The notes under the pieces are model-generated. The model did no database searches. It worked only from the letters and a program-made list of their open reading frames with translations, and was not told the origin of the DNA. A stretch of DNA of 41,793 nt from positions 1-41,793 of the IMG/VR virus record IMGVR_UViG_3300005563_000014. The stretch is one strand, 5' to 3'. Shown piece by piece: positions 6,477-13,913 of this stretch. Positions within the stretch are counted from its first letter, which is position 1. The number at the start of each line of letters is the position of its first letter. The DNA is from a virus. The translations under genes were made by a program, and so were the position numbers.

Positions 6477-8448
6477 TGTGGCCCACCTCGATATTGAAAC
6501 GCGGAGCCCCGTCGACCTCAAGACGGCGGGCCTCTACCGTTACTTCGAGGACGACCGTACCGAGGTTCTGGTGGTGCGCTGGCGGATCGGCGACCAGGTT
6601 GGCGATGCTCACAACCTAGCCCCCTTAGTTAAGCATATCACGACCGGCGGTATGGTGGCGGGTCACAACATCGCTTTCGACCGCACAGGCTGGAACACCC
6701 TGAAGGGCGTACCGGCCATCCCGATCGAGCAAACCGACTGCACGATGGCCCGGTGCGCCGCGTTGTCGCTGCCGCAGACGCTGGAGAAGGCCGGCAAGGC
6801 CATCGGGGTTTCGATCCAGAAGGACGACGAAGGCCGGCGGCTGATGCTGCGCATGTGCAAGCCGAAGCCCGACGGCAGCTACCGCGAAAGCCCCGAAATG
6901 CTTGAGCGGCTGTCGCAGTATTGCGCGACCGACGTGGAAGCCGAGTGCTCGATCGACGGGGCGGTGCCGAAGCTGACATCGCTCCAGTGGCGCACCTGGT
7001 TGCTCGACCAGACGATCAATGCCCGCGGCGTCAAGATCGACGTTCGGTTCGCGGAGCGGGCGCTGGCGCTGGCTGAGCGGCTGACGGCTCATGCCGACAA
7101 GGAGATGAAGCGGCTGACGGGCGGGGCGGTCACACGCACTACCCAGGTCGCTCGCATTGTCGAGTGGCTCAAGGGCCGGGGAATTCCCTGCGCTTCGCTT
7201 GGCAAGGGCGTGATCGACGACGTGGTTGTGACCGCCGAAGTGTACAGCGACGAGACCGCGCTCGAAGTGGTCGAGCTTCGCCGTGCGTCGGCCAAGTCGT
7301 CGGTTGCGAAGTACAAGGCGATGCTCGCCGCCGTATGCAAGGATGATCGCGTTCGCGGCACCCTGCGCTACCACGGGGCGAGCACCGGCCGCTGGTCGGG
7401 GCAACTGATCCAGCCGCAGAACTTCCCTCGGGTGAGTGATGAAGCCGTGCGTCACGTCGAGGTACTGCACAACATGCTCTCGGTCGAACGCTTCCGCGTC
7501 GAGGAAGTGTTCGAGCGGGCGCGGCTGTTCTTCGAGAACCCGCTCGACACTCTTTCCAAAGCGCTTCGCTCCACCATCATCGCCGACAAAGGTAAGCGGC
7601 TGGTCGGCGGTGACTTCTCCAACATCGAAGGCCGGGTGAACGCCTGGCTGGCGGGCGAGTACTGGAAGGTGAAAGCCTTTGCCGACTTCGATCGGGGCGA
7701 GGGCACCGACCTTTACGTGCTCGCCTACGCCAAGGCGTTCGAAATCCCGGTGGAGAACGTCACCAAGGAACTGCGCCAGCGGGGCAAGGTGATGGAACTC
7801 TCGATGGGCTACCAGGGCGGCAAGCGGGCGTTTCAGAAGATGGCCGCCAACTACGGCCTCTCCGTGACCGACGCAGTGGCCGAAGACCTGAAATTCGCGT
7901 GGCGCGAAGCGCACCCGGCAATTCGTTCGTCATGGTACGAGCTGCAAGACGCCGCGATCGAGGCGGTTCGCTACTCCGGTCACACGGTAAAGTGTTTAAA
8001 CGACCGCATACAGTACAAGGTGGACCGCAACATTCTGTGGTGCCGCCTGCCTTCGGGCCGCTGCCTCGCCTACGTCCAGCCGCGAATCACCAACCAGGTG
8101 TTCATCAATGAGGACGGCGAGGAGGAGCAGACCGACCGGCCGCAGGTGGCGTTCATGGGTGTCGACAGCACCACGAAGCAATGGAAGGTGCAGCGCCTCT
8201 ACGGCGGGCTCCAGTGCGAGAACGTGGTGCAGGCCATCGCCTGCGACCTGTTGGTGGATGGCATGTTCCGTCTGGAGGACGCGGGCTACCCGATCGTGCT
8301 GACGGTCCACGACGAAGTACTGTCCGAAGTTCCTCAAGGCTTTGGCAGCGTGGAAGAATTCGAGAAACTGATGGCGCCGGAAGTGGAGTGGGCTGCGGGG
8401 CTCCCCATCGCGGTCGGTGCGTGGGAGGGCGAGCGCTATGCGAAGTAA
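6469..8448 (+). CDS. Family A DNA polymerase
   Basis: The 659-residue polymerase has an N-terminal 3'-5' exonuclease domain (HLDIETRS, Asp8/Glu10; later CATDVEAE) and a PolI-type polymerase domain: motif A VGGDFSNIEGR with Asp382 and Glu387, motif B RQRGKVMELSMGYQGG, and motif C VHDEV with Asp615. It replicates the phage genome with the helicase and primase genes around it. It lacks an N-terminal 5' nuclease domain, as usual for phage PolA. The start overlaps the previous gene's last codons. Confidence 0.95.
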   Translation: MADVAHLDIETRSPVDLKTAGLYRYFEDDRTEVLVVRWRIGDQVGDAHNLAPLVKHITTGGMVAGHNIAFDRTGWNTLKGVPAIPIEQTDCTMARCAALSLPQTLEKAGKAIGVSIQKDDEGRRLMLRMCKPKPDGSYRESPEMLERLSQYCATDVEAECSIDGAVPKLTSLQWRTWLLDQTINARGVKIDVRFAERALALAERLTAHADKEMKRLTGGAVTRTTQVARIVEWLKGRGIPCASLGKGVIDDVVVTAEVYSDETALEVVELRRASAKSSVAKYKAMLAAVCKDDRVRGTLRYHGASTGRWSGQLIQPQNFPRVSDEAVRHVEVLHNMLSVERFRVEEVFERARLFFENPLDTLSKALRSTIIADKGKRLVGGDFSNIEGRVNAWLAGEYWKVKAFADFDRGEGTDLYVLAYAKAFEIPVENVTKELRQRGKVMELSMGYQGGKRAFQKMAANYGLSVTDAVAEDLKFAWREAHPAIRSSWYELQDAAIEAVRYSGHTVKCLNDRIQYKVDRNILWCRLPSGRCLAYVQPRITNQVFINEDGEEEQTDRPQVAFMGVDSTTKQWKVQRLYGGLQCENVVQAIACDLLVDGMFRLEDAGYPIVLTVHDEVLSEVPQGFGSVEEFEKLMAPEVEWAAGLPIAVGAWEGERYAK

Positions 8449-8671
8449 GACATCTCTTCAAACACAGAAGATCGAGGGGGTGTTTCTTCTCAAGGAGATC
8501 GTCACCGTGAAGGAGCTTTACGAAGCTCTATACGGCGATCCCGGCAAGCTGACCAACCGCCAGCTCTCGCAGAAGGTAGGCCCTGCGCTCTCGCGCTACA
8601 GCATCCGCACCCGAAACGACGTTCGACCGACAGGGAAACCCTACCACTACACCCTTGTTTACGCTGACTGA
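8438..8671 (+). CDS. Small protein between polymerase and primase
   Basis: The 77-residue protein starts at ATG 8438 inside the end of the polymerase gene (an upstream start at 8417 is less likely). It contains VTVKELYEALYGDPGKLTNRQ-like helices with RQLSQKVGPALSRYSIRTRN, resembling a small winged-helix or HTH fold. Phage primase operons often carry such small DNA-binding proteins. Assignment is tentative. Confidence 0.65.
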   Translation: MRSKTSLQTQKIEGVFLLKEIVTVKELYEALYGDPGKLTNRQLSQKVGPALSRYSIRTRNDVRPTGKPYHYTLVYAD

Positions 8672-8677
8672 GCCGCC

Positions 8678-10534
8678 ATGCCCGAGCGCCGCATGGTGGA
8701 CTACGCCCTGGAGTGGGCCGGGAGGGGCTTCGCTGTCTTCCCGCTGCGCGAAGGCGGAAAGGTGCCCGCGCTCAAGGGCAACTGGAAAGAGTTCGCCACC
8801 ACCGACCCGGATCGGATCCGGTGCCTGTGGGGCAAGAGGGAATATAACGTCGGCGTTATATCCACTGGCCTCATTATCGTCGACATCGACAACAAGCAGG
8901 GCAAGACCGGCTCTGCCGATTGGGAACTTCTAAGCTACCCCGACGACACGCTGACGGTGGAGACGCCATCGGGCGGTCTGCACCTCTACTACAGAAGCGA
9001 CAACGCCGCGGGGCAGGCAGCGCTCACCAGGTCGATCGACATACGCGCTGGCGGCCTCGGCTACGCACTGGCTCCGGGCTCCGTCGTCGACGGCAAGACC
9101 TATCGGATCGCCAAGGACGTGCCGTTGCTCGACGCCCCCGAGGAACTGACGAAGCACTGCCAGCAGCGCCGCCGGAAGGACCACAGGGAAGCCATCGGAG
9201 AGCTTGACACCGAAGAGGCGCTACAGCTCGCCGCCGCTTACCTGGAGGCCCGCAAGCCTGCCGTGGAGGGCGAAGCTGGCGACCTGTGGACTTACGTTAC
9301 TGCCGCCAGCGTTATCGACTTCGGAATCTCAGCCGACATGTGCCTCGACCTCATGCTTGAGTGGAACGACCGCTGCTCGCCGCCGTGGGAGTTGGAGGAG
9401 CTACAGAAGAAGGTCGACAGTGCGTGGCGCAACCGCCTGACGCCAGCGGGATCGGCGTCGCTGGAAGCCGAATTCGGCGGCGTGGTGCTGCCCGAGGAAC
9501 CGGCGAAACCGAAGCCCAAGTTCCTGTGGTTAGGGGATAAGACGCTCGACCTTTCGCAGCAATGGTTGATGTTCAACCGCTTCCCCAGGATCGGCACCGC
9601 GGCGCTGGTCGGACCCTCGAACAGCGGAAAGACTTTCCTCGCGCTCGACCTCGGCGCCTGCCTTGGGGCTGGCAGGGAGTGGCTCGGGGCGAAGTGCGAC
9701 GAGACGGTTGGGACGGTGGTTCTCACCGCCGAAGGGATCGGCGGCTTGCCCGCGCGAATGGCCGGGTACGATGAGCCGGGGCCAGTGGTCGCGACCACAA
9801 TCAAGCTGATGAAGGACAATTACAAGGAAGTCACCGAGACACTTGAAGAGGCGAGGCGGTTGCTTCGGGCCAAGGGCGCCAGGCTCGGCGTGATCGTGCT
9901 CGACACGCTTACCGCGTCGGGCCTCCTCGAAAACGAGAACGACAACAGCGAGATTGGCCGGGCGCTCAATTACCTCGAACAGATGGCCGTGGCGTTCCAG
10001 TGCCTGGTCTTGGTTACGCACCACCCTCCGAAGGTCGGCCACGGAATGCGCGGGGGCTATGCGCTTCATGCCGGGTTCGATGTGGTCGTTGAGATTTTCC
10101 AGCAGGGCAGGGAGCGCTTCGTCGAATGCACCAAGAGCCGCGACGCGCCGACCGGAGCATGGGGGAGCTTCGTCCTTGAGCCGGTGACGGTCCTGCCCGA
10201 CTTCACCGGCAGGGGCCGCGATGTCACCACGCAGCGTGTCATTTATGGCACAGAGCGCCGGGAAAAAGCCGTTCCGGCCAAGCAGCCGTCGGACAGCCGG
10301 ATAGAGCTGTTCCTGAGTGCTTTCCAAGACGTTCGCCACGATCTTAAACTAAAAGATAAGACTTCGTTCGTCCCTCTTCCGGAGTTGGAGCGACGTTACA
10401 AAGAACTCGTAAGTACGAGAAAAGGCAACTCCGAGCAGTCTTGGCGTGAGGTGTTCAGATGGGCCAAAGAAAACGGCAGGATAAGTATTAGCGAAAGTGG
10501 CTCAGATACTTTGGTTATAGAAGCTAATGCGTAG
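8678..10534 (+). CDS. Primase-polymerase fused to RecA-type helicase
   Basis: The 618-residue protein has an N-terminal bifunctional primase/polymerase domain: VDID with Asp69 and Asp71, SGGLHLYY with His102, and GYALAPGS. A middle helical segment follows, then a RepA/RecA-like ATPase with Walker A VGPSNSGKT (Lys318), Walker B VIVLDT and a following THHPPK. It would make primers and unwind DNA for the adjacent polymerase. The last about 70 residues, encoded by AT-richer DNA from about 10330, look like an appended winged-helix or accessory tail. Confidence 0.92.
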   Translation: MPERRMVDYALEWAGRGFAVFPLREGGKVPALKGNWKEFATTDPDRIRCLWGKREYNVGVISTGLIIVDIDNKQGKTGSADWELLSYPDDTLTVETPSGGLHLYYRSDNAAGQAALTRSIDIRAGGLGYALAPGSVVDGKTYRIAKDVPLLDAPEELTKHCQQRRRKDHREAIGELDTEEALQLAAAYLEARKPAVEGEAGDLWTYVTAASVIDFGISADMCLDLMLEWNDRCSPPWELEELQKKVDSAWRNRLTPAGSASLEAEFGGVVLPEEPAKPKPKFLWLGDKTLDLSQQWLMFNRFPRIGTAALVGPSNSGKTFLALDLGACLGAGREWLGAKCDETVGTVVLTAEGIGGLPARMAGYDEPGPVVATTIKLMKDNYKEVTETLEEARRLLRAKGARLGVIVLDTLTASGLLENENDNSEIGRALNYLEQMAVAFQCLVLVTHHPPKVGHGMRGGYALHAGFDVVVEIFQQGRERFVECTKSRDAPTGAWGSFVLEPVTVLPDFTGRGRDVTTQRVIYGTERREKAVPAKQPSDSRIELFLSAFQDVRHDLKLKDKTSFVPLPELERRYKELVSTRKGNSEQSWREVFRWAKENGRISISESGSDTLVIEANA

Positions 10535-10551
10535 CCAGGAGTGCCCTGTAA

Positions 10552-10965
10552 ATGGCAAATGAATCGCGTATCGTGGACATGTGCAGACGTATAACTAGAC
10601 AGTTAGACCTCGGAAAAGGTATGTTCTTCGACCCCGATTCGCTGGCGCTGCTGGCGGAGACCGGGGCTTACGAGCTTATACAACAGAGGGCGGCCGAACA
10701 CCTCAAGCGTAAATGCCAAGAGCGAAAAGACCTAAGCCACTCTACCAGAGGGGAAAGTATCGGCTCGACCCGCCAAGGGACGGCCGGGAAGCCCTTATCA
10801 TCACCTGGTATGACCCCGAGCGAAAGCGGGAAAGAAGCATTAGCGCGGGTACGGCGGACCCTGAAAACGCCGCCAAAGTCGTCGACAAAATGTTCGACGA
10901 GTCGCAAGGTCGTTCCTTTTGCCCGACCTGTGGGCAGCCGATCCAAGGGGTCCGCAGCCCGCTAG
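10552..10965 (+). CDS. Pre-integrase small gene with out-of-frame tail
   Basis: The ORF is 137 codons, but only the first about 55 (MANESRIVDMCRRITRQLDL ... AAEHLKRK) look like a natural protein; the rest is low-complexity Ser/Lys sequence read out of frame from the integrase gene, a 253-base overlap. In another frame the DNA at 10709 reads TAAATG, i.e. a stop followed at once by the integrase start, so the ancestral gene may have ended there and later lost frame. It may be an excisionase-like or regulatory protein; unproven. Confidence 0.5.
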   Translation: MANESRIVDMCRRITRQLDLGKGMFFDPDSLALLAETGAYELIQQRAAEHLKRKCQERKDLSHSTRGESIGSTRQGTAGKPLSSPGMTPSESGKEALARVRRTLKTPPKSSTKCSTSRKVVPFARPVGSRSKGSAAR

Positions 10966-11921
10966 TCCTCGACGCCATAGACCGCTACGCGCGCTCCAAG
11001 GAGCTGCTGCCGGGCGCTGACGCTATCCGCCACCGCCTGCGCCACGTCACCGAGTACATCGAGGAGACGGGGCAGGAGGAGGTTCGTTGCAACCAGGTTG
11101 ACCGCGAGTGGGTCGATAAGCTCCGGCGGTGGCTGGCGGCAAAGCCGGTTCGCGCAGGCGACACCGAGCGCGAGCGGGCGCTATCGACGATCGAGAACAG
11201 TGTCCTTCAGCTCGCCGCGGCGATCAACTACGCCGACGACCACGGGGCTCGCTTCCGGCCGATCCCTGCGAAGGAAGTCAACCGGACGCCGCTGTATCGG
11301 GCCAACGTCGACACGCTGGCGAAGATGTTCGCCTACGCGCTCGAAGGCGAGAAGCGGAAGAACCTCCTGAACTTCCTGCGGCTGTCGGTGCTGACGCTCG
11401 GGCGGCCCGATGCCGTTCTGGAAGCGACGACCGACCCCGCCAAGGACCAGTGGCACCCCGGCGCTAACATATTCAATCTCAACCCAAAGAACCGCCGGCA
11501 GACGAAGAAGTACCGGGCGGTGGTGCCGATCGCTCGGCAGGGCGTCGACTGGCTCAACTCGCTGCCCAAGGGGCCGGTCATCGCCGTCAACTCGATTCGC
11601 AAGGCGTGGGACACGATGGCGGCCGACATCGGTCTCCCCGGTGATCGCGAGTCGGGGGCGAAGTTGATCCGGCGCTCGATGGCCGATTTGCTTCGCAGCC
11701 GTATGCGCTCGACCGACTGGCCGGAGGTCGAAGCGTTCCTCGGGCACCGGAAATTCGATTCGGTTTCAGAGCTTTATGCACCCCTAAGACCAGATTATCT
11801 CGTGAACGCTCGCGCAAGTATCGAGCAAATAATCGACGAGATCGAAGCGCAGGTGCCTGATGCCTTTTACCGCGCGGATACCGCGCGGAGCCCCGAGCGC
11901 AGCGGCCGAAAAGCGGCCTAA
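10713..11921 (+). CDS. int: Tyrosine recombinase integrase
   Basis: The 402-residue protein has an N-terminal arm/core-binding half and a C-terminal catalytic half. Active-site candidates are Arg231 (LGRPDAV), Arg320/Arg321 in LIRRSMADLL, where the usual HxxR box reads R-RxxxxL, His345 (FLGHRKF) and nucleophile Tyr355 (ELYAPL). The His-to-Arg change in box II occurs in other proteobacterial phage integrases. The gene ends 15 bases before the tRNA-like attP core and its 3' end contains two arm-type repeats, so attP overlaps the gene end. Confidence 0.93.
   Translation: MPRAKRPKPLYQRGKYRLDPPRDGREALIITWYDPERKRERSISAGTADPENAAKVVDKMFDESQGRSFCPTCGQPIQGVRSPLVLDAIDRYARSKELLPGADAIRHRLRHVTEYIEETGQEEVRCNQVDREWVDKLRRWLAAKPVRAGDTERERALSTIENSVLQLAAAINYADDHGARFRPIPAKEVNRTPLYRANVDTLAKMFAYALEGEKRKNLLNFLRLSVLTLGRPDAVLEATTDPAKDQWHPGANIFNLNPKNRRQTKKYRAVVPIARQGVDWLNSLPKGPVIAVNSIRKAWDTMAADIGLPGDRESGAKLIRRSMADLLRSRMRSTDWPEVEAFLGHRKFDSVSELYAPLRPDYLVNARASIEQIIDEIEAQVPDAFYRADTARSPERSGRKAA
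11868..11889 (+). repeat. Tandem arm-type repeats of attP (left arm)
   Basis: Two head-to-tail copies of TACCGCGCGGA (11868-11878 and 11879-11889) lie inside the integrase 3' end. A third copy is at 12089-12099, on the other side of the core. This spacing and orientation is typical of integrase arm-type binding sites. Confidence 0.55.
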
Positions 11922-11936
11922 CCCTTTGAAAATAAA

Positions 11937-11984
11937 TGGTGGGCGTGGCAAGGATTGAACTTGCGACCCCTGCGATGTCAACAC
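11937..11984 (-). other. attP: attP core: 3' end of tRNA-Val(GAC)
   Basis: Read on the minus strand, these bases form the 3' half of a tRNA: anticodon loop TTGACAT with anticodon GAC, 3' anticodon strand CGCAG, variable loop, a perfect T arm (GCAAG TTCAATC CTTGC), the acceptor strand CACGCCC and ACCA. The 5' half is absent, so this is not a functional tRNA but the segment that restores a host tRNA gene after integration. The neighbouring integrase supports attP. The exact identity end at the anticodon loop needs the host sequence. Confidence 0.85.
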
Positions 11985-12002
11985 TGCGCACCTCACAGTG
12001 TT
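11980..12002. repeat. Inverted repeat at the attP core edge
   Basis: AACACTG (11980-11986) and CAGTGTT (11996-12002) form a perfect 7-bp inverted repeat with a 9-base spacer. It overlaps the anticodon-loop end of the tRNA remnant, where tyrosine integrases usually bind two inverted core sites and exchange strands. Confidence 0.5.
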
Positions 12003-12024
12003 CTCTCTAAATTAGAGGTTTTGA

Positions 12025-12099
12025 CCGCGCTCCTTGGCAGGTTTTCGAGGGGGTTTATGTGGGTTCACATGGACCTTTGCCGCGCTCCTACCGCGCGGA
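12025..12099. repeat. attP right-arm repeats
   Basis: CCGCGCTCCT occurs at 12025-12034 and 12080-12089, and TACCGCGCGGA at 12089-12099. The last two overlap to form a GCGCTCC/GGAGCGC inverted repeat that could also terminate the convergent transcripts. Bases 11922-12126 contain no gene. Confidence 0.45.
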
Positions 12100-12126
12100 G
12101 CGCATAGTCTTTTGAAGTATAACACC

Positions 12127-12627
12127 CTACGCGAACAGCTCGTCTATAGTTGGCTCTTGGGGGATTTCCGGCTCCGGCCGGGGTGCGGTCTTGCCTTTCA
12201 CTCGCTCCAGTAGCTGCGCCACTTTGTCTTCGTCTTTCTTGCGAAGCGCGCCGTCGTTGACGCGCACCCCGGCCGAGAGCACCGACGCCATCACCTCTTT
12301 TTTGAGGCTCATCAGCTTGAGCGTGTCGGCCGTGGTCGCGTCCTCGGGCAGCGTCATGTCCATCACGGCGCGGGCGAAGGCCAGGCTCGATCGAAGCAGC
12401 CCCTCGAAGTCCGGGGTGTCGCTTAGAAAAGCAAGCCCTTCGCGAAACCCAGGGAGTGAAGTGTCGGGAGCTGCTTCTTCAACCGCTGGCCGATGTCCGG
12501 TCTCCAGAACGGGCTGTTTGGAACTTCGAGGCTTTCGAGGGCTCGGTACGCTCTGCTTCGCGAGTCTCTCACGTTCGAGCCGACGCCGCTCCCTACGAGT
12601 AAGTAATCGCCCGCTGTCGTCAGGCAT
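12127..12627 (-). CDS. Hypothetical protein, last gene of late operon
   Basis: The 166-residue ORF overlaps the ATP-grasp gene by 205 bases. Its N-terminus is very basic (TRRERRRLERERLAK) and Pro-rich; residues 69-150 are helical and look like a genuine domain (TPDFEGLLRSSLAFARAVMDM...). The overlap is long, and a start further in (GTG-ATG near residue 87) is possible. No family is recognised. Confidence 0.55.
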   Translation of the reverse strand: MPDDSGRLLTRRERRRLERERLAKQSVPSPRKPRSSKQPVLETGHRPAVEEAAPDTSLPGFREGLAFLSDTPDFEGLLRSSLAFARAVMDMTLPEDATTADTLKLMSLKKEVMASVLSAGVRVNDGALRKKDEDKVAQLLERVKGKTAPRPEPEIPQEPTIDELFA

Positions 12628-13760
12628 GGCAACGTCACCACCTTTCCGTTCACGTCGGTTGGCGCCTCGCCCTGCTGCACCTCGCAGGGGTGCAGGTTAT
12701 GGCGGTAGCGGTTGGAGTTGTTGAGCTTATAGATCGGAATCCCATGCACGTCTTTGCGCGTGAACTTGGAGAACGGGAAGTCAGGGATCGCCATCACCAC
12801 GCCGCAAGCGGTCTCGTCCATCCGAAACGGGTCGGTCGGATTGCCTTCGGCGAGATCGAACAGCCAGTTGGCCGGGTCCTCGCCCTCCTTCAGCATCGCC
12901 ATCTGAATGTTGAACGTCGGCCAGCCCGGCCGCATGGTGAACTCCAGCGGCCACGGCGTCCCGTCTTCGCCGATGATGCAGTTAACGTCGACGTACCCCA
13001 CGTAGTCGAGATCGTGGAGCTTCTGCTCCACCGGCTTGAGCACCAGGTCCGCCAGCTTCGACTTGCGGGTGGCGCGGATGATCGTTCCCATCTCGCCGGT
13101 CGCAGGGCCGGTGTCGCCGGCCATCAGCTTCTTGAACTCCCAATTCTCGTGCCAGCCGGGGATGAACCCCCCAGGGCCAAACCAGCCGCCCACGGCCATC
13201 TCGACGCCGTTTACACGCTCCTGGAGAATGAAGGCGTCCTTGTGGCGGTGGTTCTTTTTCCACCGCTCCAGCATGTACACCATGTCGGCCGGAGACTTCG
13301 CGACGTAGGACAGCGACTTGTCCTCTTCGTCGCCGCAGGGCTTCGAAACGAACGCCCGGCCCTCGCGCTTCACGTAGGTGATGGCCGAGTCGTAGTCGTC
13401 GAACATTTTGAACGGCGGCACCTTAATGCCCACCGATTTCAGCACCTTCTGGCCTACGTCGCGCTTGGTCTCCCATTCGGCGGCCTCGACGCTCGGACCG
13501 ACGATCGGAACCCCCTCCGCGCGCCAGCGCTCCATGTCGTGCAGGTAGCGGGTGTTGTCGGCGAGCACGATGAGGTCGGCCCACCGAGCCCACGGTGCAA
13601 AGTCGTCGACCAGCCGGTTCTTGCCGACCAGCAGCCCCTTGCCGATGCCTTCGGTCATTCGGGTCTGGCGGATGAACCAGCGCACGTCATGGCCCGCGTC
13701 CTGGCACCGGAGCGCAAAGTCGGTCATCAGCCCGGCATTGTCGACAAGCAGCAGTCTCAT
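12423..13760 (-). CDS. PurD-like ATP-grasp ligase
   Basis: The 445-residue protein resembles phosphoribosylamine-glycine ligase: a Rossmann-like start (RLLLVDNAG), the lid/ATP region KRDVGQKVLKSVGIKVPPF and FVSKPCG, the signature GDTGPATGEMG at 215-225, and a metal-site stretch PLEFTMRPGWP (Glu273, Arg277). The rest of purine synthesis is absent, and it lies in the virion operon, so it may ligate a small molecule or peptide rather than make GAR. A GGGAG site sits 10 bases before the ATG. Substrate is unknown. Confidence 0.85.
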   Translation of the reverse strand: MRLLLVDNAGLMTDFALRCQDAGHDVRWFIRQTRMTEGIGKGLLVGKNRLVDDFAPWARWADLIVLADNTRYLHDMERWRAEGVPIVGPSVEAAEWETKRDVGQKVLKSVGIKVPPFKMFDDYDSAITYVKREGRAFVSKPCGDEEDKSLSYVAKSPADMVYMLERWKKNHRHKDAFILQERVNGVEMAVGGWFGPGGFIPGWHENWEFKKLMAGDTGPATGEMGTIIRATRKSKLADLVLKPVEQKLHDLDYVGYVDVNCIIGEDGTPWPLEFTMRPGWPTFNIQMAMLKEGEDPANWLFDLAEGNPTDPFRMDETACGVVMAIPDFPFSKFTRKDVHGIPIYKLNNSNRYRHNLHPCEVQQGEAPTDVNGKVVTLPCLTTAGDYLLVGSGVGSNVRDSRSRAYRALESLEVPNSPFWRPDIGQRLKKQLPTLHSLGFAKGLLF

Positions 13761-13778
13761 CTGTTATACACTCCCGCC

Positions 13779-13913
13779 ATGAAGGTTCGAGAGCTAGCCT
13801 GGTCGGTCTTTGCGTACGGCTCCGTGGCGCTCATGGGGCTGTTCTTCGTGTGGTGGTTTCTGTGGGGGTCGGTCCCGGTGCAGGAATTCTGCTGGCGCAC
13901 GTTCATTTGCTAG
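13779..13913 (+). CDS. Possible 44-residue membrane peptide, antisense
   Basis: This + strand ORF fills the 142-base gap between two minus-strand genes. Its product starts MKVRELAWSVFAY and has a strong hydrophobic segment (ALMGLFFVWWFLW). No ribosome-binding site is evident on the + strand, and the surrounding operon is transcribed the other way, so it could be chance. The hydrophobicity and exact fit to the gap are the only support. Confidence 0.3.
   Translation: MKVRELAWSVFAYGSVALMGLFFVWWFLWGSVPVQEFCWRTFIC

Noticed and set aside
11937-11984. Functional tRNA gene
   Set aside because: The 5' half (acceptor and D arm) is missing; it is only the 3' attachment segment.
12690-13913. 407-codon + strand ORF
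   Set aside because: It is a shadow of the ATP-grasp gene; only the last 44 codons past the gene end are considered separately.
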